From assembly GCF_001306115.1 (NCBI RefSeq), contig NZ_LGCL01000003.1, positions 1 to 59,639 of the forward strand: DNA of 59,639 bases, read 5' to 3'. Every line of letters begins with the position of its first letter. Position 1 is the stretch's first letter. This document shows positions 37,090 to 45,535 of this stretch, piece after piece. The position numbers were made by a program, and so were the translations under genes. Under the pieces are notes generated by a model. The model searched no databases. It had not been told where the DNA came from and saw only the letters and a program-made list of their open reading frames with translations. The DNA comes from Ornatilinea apprima (lineage in GTDB: Bacteria > Chloroflexota > Anaerolineae > Anaerolineales > Anaerolineaceae).

Positions 37090-38688
37090 ATGAAACTGTT
37101 AACTGTGGATGAAATCCGCGCGTTGGAAGCTGATGCCAATGCCAAGGGCATGCGTTATGAAACGATGATAGAAAATGCCGGCAGCGGTCTGGCGGAGGTG
37201 ATCTTATCGCGCTACGGCGAGATTGGTGATACGGCCGCTGTGGGACTGGTGGGTTCGGGCAACAATGGTGGAGATGCTCTGGTGGCGCTGACGCGCCTGG
37301 CGGAAGCGGGGTGGGAGGCCAGGGCTTACCTGGCAAGCCCGCGCGAGGACGGCGACAGACTGGTGAAAGGTCTACTCGAGGCGGGCGGCGAGGTGGTCAT
37401 CGGCGCTGAAGACCCACGGCGCGAGCAGCTTAACGCCTGGCTGCATTCCGCGACGGTGCTGATGGATGGCGTCCTGGGAACGGGCATCCGCTTGCCGCTG
37501 CGGAAAGAAGCGGCGGAATTACTGCGGGACGTGAAAAAAAGCGGCATGCTGCCGCATGTGGTGGCAGTTGACTGCCCTTCCGGGGTAGACTGCGCCAGCG
37601 GTGAAGCCGCCCCCGAGACGCTGCAAGCCGAGTTGACCGTGTGCATGGAAGCGGTGAAAACCGGTTTGATGACTTTTCCGGCTTTTGAGTTGTGTGGAGA
37701 AATTGTTACCGTGGCGATTGGCGTGCCTGAGGACGCAAATCAGCGCCAGATGGTCATCGACGCGGACCTGGCGCGCGGTTGGTTGCCCGAGCGGCGGCTG
37801 GACGCGCACAAAGGTACCTTTGGGACGGCGGTGATTGTGGCCGGTTCGGTCAATTATCCGGGGGCGGCGCTGCTGGCCGCGCGGGCGGCTTATCGGATTG
37901 GAAGCGGCCTGGTTACCTGCGGCACAATCGCGGCTTTACAGCGCAGTCTGGCCGGGCAGCTGCCGGAGGCAACCTGGTTGATTCTACCGGAAGAAATGGG
38001 CGTTATTTCTGAAGACGCGGCCGGGGTGGTGCTTCAAAACCTTAATCGGGCAACGGCTTTGCTGCTGGGTTCTGGTTTTGGCCAGGAGGAAGCTACCGGG
38101 CAGTTCTTGAAGACGCTGCTTCACCCGGCCTCGCACAGCCGCCGCGTGGCAATTGGGTTTGTTGGCGCGCAAGGCGTGAAGGAAAAAGAAGAAATGGGCG
38201 GGCGTTTGCCTCCGCTGGTGGTCGATGCCGATGGGCTGAAGCTGCTGGCAAAAATGGAGGACTGGTGGAAGAAGCTGCCTGCCAACAGCATCCTTACCCC
38301 ACACCCCGGCGAAATGTCCATTCTGAGCGGGCTGCCGGTGGCGGAAGTTCAGAAGGAACGCATGGAAATCGCGCGCGAAATGGCGGAGCGGTGGGGGCAG
38401 GTGGTGGTGTTGAAAGGCGCGCTGACCGTGATCGCTGAGCCTGGCGGGCGCCTGGGCGTGATCCCGGTAGCCAGCCCGGCGCTGGCGCGCGCGGGTACGG
38501 GAGATGTGCTGGCGGGCATGATCACCGGGTTGCGGGCGCAGGGCGTGGGCGCGTTTGAGGCCGCGGCTGCGGGGGCGTGGATCCACGCGCAGGCCGGGCT
38601 GCTGGCGGCGGAAAAGGTGGGGCACAGCGCGTCGGTTTTGGCTGGCGATGTGGTTGAAGCCATCGCCGATGTGTTGAGCGAACTGTAA
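37090..38688 (+). CDS. nnr: Bifunctional NAD(P)H-hydrate epimerase / ADP-dependent dehydratase
   Basis: Repairs hydrated NADH and NADPH. The N-terminal 215 residues are the epimerase (YjeF-N; VGSGNNGGDALVALTRL near 55), and the C-terminal part is the dehydratase (YjeF-C/CARKD; DAHKGTFGTAVIVAGS near 240, TPHPGEMSIL near 400, RAGTGDVLAGMI near 462). 532 residues, normal for the fusion. Divergent from the spermidine-synthase-like gene; followed by a strong terminator. Confidence 0.95.
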   Translation: MKLLTVDEIRALEADANAKGMRYETMIENAGSGLAEVILSRYGEIGDTAAVGLVGSGNNGGDALVALTRLAEAGWEARAYLASPREDGDRLVKGLLEAGGEVVIGAEDPRREQLNAWLHSATVLMDGVLGTGIRLPLRKEAAELLRDVKKSGMLPHVVAVDCPSGVDCASGEAAPETLQAELTVCMEAVKTGLMTFPAFELCGEIVTVAIGVPEDANQRQMVIDADLARGWLPERRLDAHKGTFGTAVIVAGSVNYPGAALLAARAAYRIGSGLVTCGTIAALQRSLAGQLPEATWLILPEEMGVISEDAAGVVLQNLNRATALLLGSGFGQEEATGQFLKTLLHPASHSRRVAIGFVGAQGVKEKEEMGGRLPPLVVDADGLKLLAKMEDWWKKLPANSILTPHPGEMSILSGLPVAEVQKERMEIAREMAERWGQVVVLKGALTVIAEPGGRLGVIPVASPALARAGTGDVLAGMITGLRAQGVGAFEAAAAGAWIHAQAGLLAAEKVGHSASVLAGDVVEAIADVLSEL

Positions 38689-38693
38689 AGGAA

Positions 38694-38730
38694 AAAAAAG
38701 CCCAGTCAGCATTGAACTGGGCTTTTTTTT
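38694..38730. terminator. Bidirectional terminator after nnr
   Basis: AAGCCCAGT / ACTGGGCTT stem with a nine-base loop, eight A on the left and eight T on the right, between convergent nnr and the YtxH-like gene. Confidence 0.9.
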
Positions 38731-38745
38731 GATCATGGGTTGCTA

Positions 38746-39129
38746 TCAGGCGGCCGATTCGGCCGGCGCTTCGGGCTCAGCCGGGCTGGATTCCGTGCCT
38801 TCTTTGGTCTTGAGCACTTTACCCAATTTGGCTTTTTGCTCTTCTAACAAAACCTGGCCCTGCGATTGGACATCTTGGGCGTATTCTTTGGCGGTTTTGG
38901 CCAGTTCTTCTAATTTTTTGCGGGCTTCGGCGGTGGCTGCTTCGGCCTGTGAGTAGGCTTCGTCCAGATTCTGAGAGGCCTTATCAGAAATCTCGATGGC
39001 CTTTTCTTTGATCAACTCCCTGGTTTCTTCACCCGACTGCGGGGCGAGCAACAAGGCGGTGACCGCACCGGTCAGGCCGCCAACGATAAATCCAATCAAA
39101 AAGGCGCCAAATTCATCGCGATCAGACAT
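38746..39129 (-). CDS. YtxH-domain protein
   Basis: A 127-residue protein: one N-terminal glycine-rich membrane helix (GFIVGGLTGAVTALLLAPQSG, residues about 12-33, the YtxH/gas-vesicle-protein-like hallmark ending in LLAPQSGEETR) and a long Ala/Glu/Lys-rich coiled-coil region (35-100). Such proteins are often stress-related membrane-tethered coils. AGGAG upstream of the ATG. Paired with the next small membrane protein 57 bases upstream. Confidence 0.85.
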   Translation of the reverse strand: MSDRDEFGAFLIGFIVGGLTGAVTALLLAPQSGEETRELIKEKAIEISDKASQNLDEAYSQAEAATAEARKKLEELAKTAKEYAQDVQSQGQVLLEEQKAKLGKVLKTKEGTESSPAEPEAPAESAA

Positions 39130-39186
39130 GGTTATTAACTCCTTTCATTGTCCTTACAAATTATAGATCGTTGGATACTGGTTCTT

Positions 39187-39651
39187 CTATTTCTTTTTGG
39201 GCCGGAGGATCTCTACGAATTTGCTGATGTAGGCCACATACTCATTGAGTTTAATCACCGGCTCGGATAGATTATCGCTGATAAAGGATGCCGTTCCCCG
39301 AATGGTGTTGACCGTCTCGCTGGTGGAATCGATGATGGGTTTAATCTCATTTTGCAGCAGGTTGATCAGGATGGAAAGTTGAACGATCAGAATAACGAGC
39401 GCCGCGCCAATGATCAACGATTCAAGGGCCATGAAGATGATGAAGACGTCGCGGATGTGGCTGGTTTTTTCGGCGCCCACATCGAACAAGGTAACGATTC
39501 CGGCGACGGTCAACCCAACCAACAAAACAATGCCCAGAACCACCAGGATGACTTTTCCGCGGTTGGATTCGGCAGGCAGTTCTGCCTCCGGGTTTTCAGG
39601 CTGCGGGGGAGCGGTCTGCTGGGCTGGGACAATTTCTTTGGTTTCTTCCAT
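39187..39651 (-). CDS. Small two-helix membrane protein (DUF948-like)
   Basis: A 154-residue protein with a Pro/Glu-rich cytoplasmic N-terminus (about 30 residues), two membrane helices (about 34-56 and 68-95) and a C-terminal amphipathic helix region (INLLQNEIKPIIDSTSETVNTIRGT) that resembles DUF948-type proteins. Probably co-transcribed with the YtxH-like gene. Function unknown. Confidence 0.7.
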   Translation of the reverse strand: MEETKEIVPAQQTAPPQPENPEAELPAESNRGKVILVVLGIVLLVGLTVAGIVTLFDVGAEKTSHIRDVFIIFMALESLIIGAALVILIVQLSILINLLQNEIKPIIDSTSETVNTIRGTASFISDNLSEPVIKLNEYVAYISKFVEILRPKKK

Positions 39652-39896
39652 AACGGTTTGTCTTTTCTTTGGTCTTTTTCAAGCGGGTTTCTAATTTCAA
39701 TCTTAATTATACAACAGAGAAGCGACGATTTATTTGGATTTATATCGCATTTATTCTATTTTATGAAAAGGAAACGCCTGTGGCAAATGGTTGTACGGGT
39801 AAAGGCAGTTTTTGGGCTTTAGGCTGGGCAACATCAGCTTTCTTCAAAACACGATCTTGCGAAAAATGGGATTGGCCAGTAGACTTAAATGTTGCC

Positions 39897-40508
39897 ATGT
39901 TAAAAGAATTGCTTTTCAGTCTATCCATTTTTTCTTTGCTGTTCTTGGGGTGGGGCAGCCCTGACACGCTGGCCCGGCCCAAGATCACCCAACCCCAGCC
40001 CGGTCAGGCCGTACAGGGGCAGGTGGCCGTTATCGGCAGCACGAATGTAACCGGCTTTCAGTCGGCGGAGATAGCGTTTTCATACGAAAACGGTGAGGAT
40101 GCCAACTGGTTCTTGATTGCCGCCCTGGATTACCCGATTGAAGATGGGACCATCACGGTGTGGGATACAACGGGCATTGAGGATGGTGCGTATTCCTTAC
40201 GGGTAAAGGTCGCTTTACAAGACGGGCGCAGCGTGGAGAGTGTGGTCAGTGGCCTGCGGGTGCGCAATTACACGCCCATTGAGACCGCCACCCCCACCGC
40301 GCCAGTCGAGGGGTCCGCGGTGACCCTGGAGACACCTCAGGCGGAGGTCGTGATCGCGCCTTCGCTTACCCCGCTGCCAGCCAACCCGGCCGAGGTCTCG
40401 CCGCCCGCCCTGATGTATTCAATGACATGGGGAGTGGTGATTGTGCTGGTTTTGTTCATTGTGGTGGGAGTGTATCTGTTCTTTCGCTCCCTTTCAAGAC
40501 GTTATTAA
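39897..40508 (+). CDS. Exported single-pass membrane protein with Ig-like domain
   Basis: A 203-residue protein with a signal peptide (residues 1-20), an extracellular beta-rich domain of about 100 residues (starts ITQPQPGQAVQGQVAVIG, contains WDTTGIEDGAYSLRV, a layout common in Ig-like repeats of Chloroflexota surface proteins), a Thr/Pro/Ala-rich stretch and a C-terminal membrane helix (about 176-196). The ATG at 39897 is chosen for the signal peptide; no strong ribosome site is visible. Ends 15 bases before pth. Confidence 0.7.
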   Translation: MLKELLFSLSIFSLLFLGWGSPDTLARPKITQPQPGQAVQGQVAVIGSTNVTGFQSAEIAFSYENGEDANWFLIAALDYPIEDGTITVWDTTGIEDGAYSLRVKVALQDGRSVESVVSGLRVRNYTPIETATPTAPVEGSAVTLETPQAEVVIAPSLTPLPANPAEVSPPALMYSMTWGVVIVLVLFIVVGVYLFFRSLSRRY

Positions 40509-40523
40509 TGAGGAACTGTTCGT

Positions 40524-41156
40524 ATGCCGCCTGCATTGAGTGAGACTCTCATCCAGAACCCTGATGCGCCCTTTTTATTGGTTGGGCTGGGCAACCCTGG
40601 CCGCGAGTATAAAGAAAACCGCCACAATATTGGATTCATGCTGATTGACCGCCTGTGTGAACAATGGGGCGTGCGTATGAGCCGCATGCAGAACAAAGCA
40701 CTGGTCGCGAGCACCAATCAGGGCGGGCGCAAGATATTGTTAGCCAAACCGCAAACCTTTATGAATCTGTCGGGGCAGGCCGTGGCGCCGCTGCTCAAGT
40801 TCTACAAGGTGCCGCTGGAAAACTTACTGGTCGCGCATGACGACCTGGATATCCCCTTTGGCACGCTGCGCATCCGCCCCGGGGGCGGGCCGGGCGGCCA
40901 GAAGGGGGTAGGTTCGATTATCCAACTGCTGGGAACGCAGCAATTCCCGCGCTTGCGCCTGGGAATTGGCCGCCCGCCCGGACAGATGGACGCGGCCGCC
41001 TATGTGCTGCAAGATTTTTGCGCGGGCGACCAGGAGGTTCTGAAAATGGTATTAGACCGCGCGGCGGACGCGGCGGTGATGTTTGTGGAAAAAGGCCTGA
41101 ACCCGGCCATGAATTTATTCAATGGGGGACTGCCCGGAGTGGACAAGGTTGATTGA
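40524..41156 (+). CDS. pth: Peptidyl-tRNA hydrolase
   Basis: Cleaves the ester bond of peptidyl-tRNA released from stalled ribosomes. Visible: VGLGNPGREY near 20, catalytic His in NRHNIGF (His about 34), Asn in TFMNLSG (about 81) and Asp in HDDLDIPFG (about 106). The segment usually GGHNG reads GGPGGQKG near 121-128, so the supporting His and Asn are replaced by Gln and Lys. 210 residues including about 15 extra N-terminal residues. Overlaps mfd at its 3' end. Confidence 0.92.
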   Translation: MPPALSETLIQNPDAPFLLVGLGNPGREYKENRHNIGFMLIDRLCEQWGVRMSRMQNKALVASTNQGGRKILLAKPQTFMNLSGQAVAPLLKFYKVPLENLLVAHDDLDIPFGTLRIRPGGGPGGQKGVGSIIQLLGTQQFPRLRLGIGRPPGQMDAAAYVLQDFCAGDQEVLKMVLDRAADAAVMFVEKGLNPAMNLFNGGLPGVDKVD

Positions 41157-44100
41157 ATCGATCCAATCCCTGCCTGCCTATCAGGCGTTGATTCAGCAAT
41201 TTGCTGAGGGCGTCCGGCACCAGCCTGCGCTGGGACTGCCGCGCGCGGCGCGCCTGGTGGTGCTTTCGGCGCTGCATCACGACCTGGCTTGCCCGATCCT
41301 GTATATCACCAGCCGTGCTGATCAGGCCATCACCGCGCTGGACGAGCTGAGCTTTTGGGCCAGCGGCACCAGTGTATCCAACTTCCCTGAGCCAACGCCG
41401 CTGTTTTACGAGCAAGCCGCCTGGGGCGACCTGGTGCGCCGGGACCGCATTCAGACGCTCACGCGCCTGGCGGCGCGGCAGATGCGCGGTGTGGAAAAGC
41501 CCAACTCTGCGCCGGTGATAGTGGCCCCGCTGCGGGCGGTGATGACGCGCACCATGCCGCGCAGAGATTTCATTCTGGCGTCCAAAGTGGTCAAAATTGG
41601 GCAGGTGCAACAGCCCGACGTGCTGCTGCGTCATTGGGTAGAACTGGGCTACCAGCCGACGGAAATTGTGGTCAAGCCGGGGCAGTTCGCCCGGCGCGGC
41701 GGTCTGCTGGATATCTGGCCGCCATCAGAAGAATACCCGGCGCGTTTTGACTTTTTTGGCGACGAAGTGGAGACCATCCGCCAGTTTGATCCGGCCACCC
41801 AGCGCACCCGCCAGACCCTCAATCAACTGCTGATTTGCCCGGCGCGCGAGCTGCTGCCTGGGCGGGTAACCGGTGTGGAAGCTGCCGATGAAGAATTAAA
41901 TGAATTTTATATTCCAGTGGCGCACCCGGCGGCGGCAACTCTGCTGGATTATTTGCCCCCGGATGCGTTGATCCTGGTGGATGACCTGGATCAATTCTCG
42001 GCAGCAGCCACCGAGGTGGAGGAACAGGCGGTGCGCCTGCGGGAAGAGTCGATTGCCGAGGGTACCCTGCCGGCAGACTTTCCCATTCCATACGTTTCCT
42101 GGTCGGAAATTCGCGATACATTAGACCGCCACCGCTGGCTGGATATGGGCCGCTCGGCGGCCGCGGCTGTTGGCGAGCGGCGATTGGGAGACGCATTCAC
42201 ACCGGGAGAGCGCTACGGAGGACGGTTAAAGGTGTTGATGGACGCGCTGGCCGAAATTTGCCACGCAAGGCAGATGATCACCATTGTCAGCCGGCAGACC
42301 CCGCGCTTAAAGGAACTATGGTCGGATGTGGAGCGGCACGCTCAATTACCCGTTCAGCCTGTTTTTCAGGAAGGCACGTTGACCGCCGGTTGGACGCTGG
42401 AGAAAGCCGACGGCAAGCGCGTTTATCTGCTGACGGACAGCGAAATCTTTGGCTGGGAGCGGCCCAAACCGCGTCAGAAACGGGCCGCCGCTGCGGAAGC
42501 GCCGGAAGCGCTCTACGCGGACCTCAAAGCCGGCGATTGGGTGGTACATATTGACTTTGGCATCGGGCGCTTCAGCGGACTGGTGCGGCACTCTTTTGAG
42601 GGGTCGGAGCGCGAATACCTGGCAATTGAGTATGACGCTGGGGATATGCTGTATGTGCCGGTGCACCAGGCAGACCGGCTGAGCCGTTACGTCGGCGCCG
42701 AGGGTGATGCCCCCCGGCCAACGCGCCTGGGCACGCCGGAATGGTCGAACACGCGCCAAAAAGTGCGCGAGGCGGTGGCCGAGGTGGCCCAGGAGATGCT
42801 GGATCTGTACGCTCGCCGGCAGCTGGCGGTGGGATACGCTTTCCGCGAAGACACGCCCTGGCAGCAAGAGTTGGAAGCCAGCTTCCCGTATGTGGAGACC
42901 GATGACCAGTTGGAGGCGATTCGAGCGGTGAAGCGCGACATGGAAATGCGCCGCCCGATGGACCGCCTGCTGTGCGGTGATGTTGGCTATGGAAAAACCG
43001 AAGTAGCCCTGCGAGCGGCGTTCAAAGCCGTGATGGACGGCAAACAGGTGGCTTTGCTGGTGCCAACCACCGTGCTGGCGCAGCAGCACTATGAGACCTT
43101 TCGCCGCCGCCTGGCTCCTTTTCCAGTCGAGTTGGAGATGCTCTCACGCTTCCGCAAGCCCAAAGAGCAGGATCAGATCATCCGCCGGTTGGGCGAGGGC
43201 AAGCTGGATATTGTCATCGGCACTCATCGCCTGGTGCAGCCAGATGTGAAGTTCAAAGACTTGGGGCTGGTGATCATTGATGAAGAGCAGCGTTTTGGGG
43301 TAACGCATAAAGAGCATCTCAAAAAGCTGCGCTCAGAAGTGGATGTGCTGACCCTGACGGCTACGCCGATCCCGCGCACGCTGTACATGGCGTTGACCGG
43401 CATCCGCGATATTTCAACCATCAACACCCCACCCGAAGAGCGCCTGCCGGTGGTAACGCATATTGGGCCGTATTCACCGCGCCTGGTGCGCCAGGCGGTG
43501 CTGCGCGAGCTGGAACGCGGCGGGCAGGTCTTTTTTGTGCATAACCGCGTGCACACCATCTGGGCGATGGAGACGCATTTGCATCACCTGGTGCCGGAGG
43601 CGCGGGTGGGGGTGGCGCACGGGCAAATGCCCGAAGAGCAACTGGCGAAGGTGATGGACCAGTTCAGCCAGGGTGAGGTGGATGTTTTGTTATGCACTTC
43701 GATTATTGAGTCGGGACTGGATATTCCCAACGCCAACACCTTGATTCTCGACCGCGCCGATACCTTTGGGCTGGCGCAGCTTTATCAGCTTCGCGGGCGC
43801 GTGGGCCGCGGGGCGCAGCGGGCGTATGCGTATTTCTTCCGGCATCGCAAGAAGATGCCCACCGAAGAGGGTCTGGAGCGGCTGGAGATCATCGCCGAGA
43901 ACTCGCAGTTGGGGGCGGGCTATTCGATCGCCATGCGCGACCTGGAGATGCGCGGGGCGGGCGAGCTGTTGGGCAGCCGCCAGCATGGCTATATCGCCGC
44001 AGTGGGTTTTCACCTGTATACGCGCCTGCTGGCCCAGGCGGTGCAGGAGCTGAAGAAGGTGGGCGGGATGGAGATGCCCGGCGTGGAGGCAGCGATGCTG

Positions 44101-44541
44101 CGCGGTGCGCCCATCCCCGTGAATGTGGAACTGCCCTTCTCGGTGGGCATTCCGGTGGAGTATGTGCCCGACCAGAACATGCGCCTGAAAATATACCGGC
44201 GCCTGGCGGATATGCAAAATGAGGTCGAGCTGGCGGCGCTGGAAGAAGAGTTTGCCGACCGCTTTGGGCCTCTGCCGGAGAGTGTGGCCAACCTGGTGTT
44301 TCAGATGCGCGTCAAGCTGCTGGGCGAGCGGATTGGGCTGGCTTCGGTGATGGTGGAGAGCGGGCAGATTGTGATGCGCTACCCGCCGCTGCCCAAAGGG
44401 GTAACCAGCCGGGACCTGCCGGTGATCCCCGGCGGGGCGCGGGCGGGCAAAAATGCCTATTGGCTGCCAGTGGACCTGGACGGGGACTGGCAAGCGCGGT
44501 TGATGGAGACGCTGGACACCATCGCGGAAAATCACCGCTAA
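41122..44541 (+). CDS. mfd: Transcription-repair coupling factor Mfd
   Basis: Removes RNA polymerase stalled at DNA damage and recruits the UvrABC nucleotide excision repair system. Order of parts: UvrB-like N-terminal module (about 1-350), RNA-polymerase interaction domain (about 385-480, beginning GDWVVHIDFGIGRF near 475), SF2 translocase with Walker A GDVGYGKTEV near 617, IIDEEQRFG near 715, TATPIPRTLYMAL near 745 and QLRGRVGRG near 890, then a C-terminal domain. ATG 41122 overlaps pth by 35 bases and has no ribosome site; a TTG at 41149 with GGAG upstream would shorten it by nine residues and may be the real start. Confidence 0.95.
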   Translation: MGDCPEWTRLIESIQSLPAYQALIQQFAEGVRHQPALGLPRAARLVVLSALHHDLACPILYITSRADQAITALDELSFWASGTSVSNFPEPTPLFYEQAAWGDLVRRDRIQTLTRLAARQMRGVEKPNSAPVIVAPLRAVMTRTMPRRDFILASKVVKIGQVQQPDVLLRHWVELGYQPTEIVVKPGQFARRGGLLDIWPPSEEYPARFDFFGDEVETIRQFDPATQRTRQTLNQLLICPARELLPGRVTGVEAADEELNEFYIPVAHPAAATLLDYLPPDALILVDDLDQFSAAATEVEEQAVRLREESIAEGTLPADFPIPYVSWSEIRDTLDRHRWLDMGRSAAAAVGERRLGDAFTPGERYGGRLKVLMDALAEICHARQMITIVSRQTPRLKELWSDVERHAQLPVQPVFQEGTLTAGWTLEKADGKRVYLLTDSEIFGWERPKPRQKRAAAAEAPEALYADLKAGDWVVHIDFGIGRFSGLVRHSFEGSEREYLAIEYDAGDMLYVPVHQADRLSRYVGAEGDAPRPTRLGTPEWSNTRQKVREAVAEVAQEMLDLYARRQLAVGYAFREDTPWQQELEASFPYVETDDQLEAIRAVKRDMEMRRPMDRLLCGDVGYGKTEVALRAAFKAVMDGKQVALLVPTTVLAQQHYETFRRRLAPFPVELEMLSRFRKPKEQDQIIRRLGEGKLDIVIGTHRLVQPDVKFKDLGLVIIDEEQRFGVTHKEHLKKLRSEVDVLTLTATPIPRTLYMALTGIRDISTINTPPEERLPVVTHIGPYSPRLVRQAVLRELERGGQVFFVHNRVHTIWAMETHLHHLVPEARVGVAHGQMPEEQLAKVMDQFSQGEVDVLLCTSIIESGLDIPNANTLILDRADTFGLAQLYQLRGRVGRGAQRAYAYFFRHRKKMPTEEGLERLEIIAENSQLGAGYSIAMRDLEMRGAGELLGSRQHGYIAAVGFHLYTRLLAQAVQELKKVGGMEMPGVEAAMLRGAPIPVNVELPFSVGIPVEYVPDQNMRLKIYRRLADMQNEVELAALEEEFADRFGPLPESVANLVFQMRVKLLGERIGLASVMVESGQIVMRYPPLPKGVTSRDLPVIPGGARAGKNAYWLPVDLDGDWQARLMETLDTIAENHR

Positions 44542-44653
44542 TCGCTTCGATTTCCAAAATCCATGATTAGAATATGATAAGCGGTGCGGCAGCGCAGCAA
44601 CTTTCCCCTGCGCGCCGGCTTATTCCAACGGTTAAGTTGAGTACAATTTCTTT

Positions 44654-45397
44654 ATGATTAGCGATTTTTTCGCGCGCGATTATGCGGGTGGGGCTTTTGT
44701 GCTCTTCGGTCGGCAGCACCTGGCCGCGTTGGGACTGGTGGGCCTGGTTTGCCTGTTGATCATCCTGTTTCGCGGGTACTGGAATGGGCGCGCCAAAGCA
44801 GCCACGCGCTGGGGTCTGCTGGCGCTGATTTATCTGTGCGAAGGCTCCTGGCAGGTGTGGATGTGGGCGATTGGCGAGTGGAGCATTCAGGGGATGTTGC
44901 CGCTGTGGTTGTGCAGTGTTACCTCCTGGAGCATGCCGCTGCTGCTGGTCTGGCGCAGCGACCGCTATTACCAATGGGCCTATTCAATGGGGGTGCTGGG
45001 GGCGGTGATGGCGCTGCTTACCCCGGACCTGATGCAGTATGGATTTCCCCACTTCCGCTTTATCGAGTTCTTCACCCTGCACGGATTGCTGATTGTGGCG
45101 GTGGTGTACATGACGGCGGTGGAGGGCTTCCGGCCGAGGCTGCGCTCGCTGCCCTGGGTGATTCTGGTGACGAACCTGTATTGGGTGTTTTGCGCCTGGG
45201 TGAACGCGCAGATTGGCAGCAATTATCTGTACACGCAGGGCAAGCTGCCCACACCCAGTCTGTTGGATTACCTGGGACCGCATCCCTGGTACCTGCTGTG
45301 GATGGAAGGCATTGGGATTGGGCTGTGCTTGCTGCTGTACCTGCCGTGGGCCATCCGCGGCGCGCGGCAGAAAAAAGTCCCCGGCGCGGTCCTGTGA
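44654..45397 (+). CDS. TIGR02206/YwaF-family membrane protein
   Basis: Integral membrane protein of 247 residues with about seven helices. Family pattern: GRQHLAAL near 22, LPLWLCSVTSW near 85 and the late segment LPTPSLLDYLGPHPWYLLWMEG near 200. Role unknown (YwaF-like proteins are uncharacterised). Lies between mfd and uvrB on the same strand. Confidence 0.85.
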   Translation: MISDFFARDYAGGAFVLFGRQHLAALGLVGLVCLLIILFRGYWNGRAKAATRWGLLALIYLCEGSWQVWMWAIGEWSIQGMLPLWLCSVTSWSMPLLLVWRSDRYYQWAYSMGVLGAVMALLTPDLMQYGFPHFRFIEFFTLHGLLIVAVVYMTAVEGFRPRLRSLPWVILVTNLYWVFCAWVNAQIGSNYLYTQGKLPTPSLLDYLGPHPWYLLWMEGIGIGLCLLLYLPWAIRGARQKKVPGAVL

Positions 45398-45440
45398 AAC
45401 GCCGGTGTGGAATCCTTTTACTCTGTTGCGTTAAAATAGA

Positions 45441-45470
45441 TTGAAAAAAATGTTCGATTTTAGGTAGAAT
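45441..45470 (+). promoter_or_regulatory. Promoter-like element ahead of uvrB
   Basis: TTGAAA (45441-45446), 18-base spacer and TAGAAT (45465-45470), about 65 bases before the uvrB ATG. A GTTCG lies in the spacer but no full LexA palindrome was found. Confidence 0.4.
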
Positions 45471-45535
45471 CCGATTGGTATGAATGGATCAAGGAACACC
45501 CACAAGCTTACCCTTGTGAGAAATGTAGGTTAACG

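Noticed and set aside
36974..37336. 121-residue N-terminal extension of the spermidine-synthase-like protein
   Set aside because: It runs antisense through the start of the divergent nnr gene and is Pro/His/Cys-rich non-protein-like sequence; the ATG at 36973 begins a normal membrane helix.
45441..45470. LexA/SOS box before uvrB
   Set aside because: Only a half-site GTTCG is present; no matching GAAC at the required distance.
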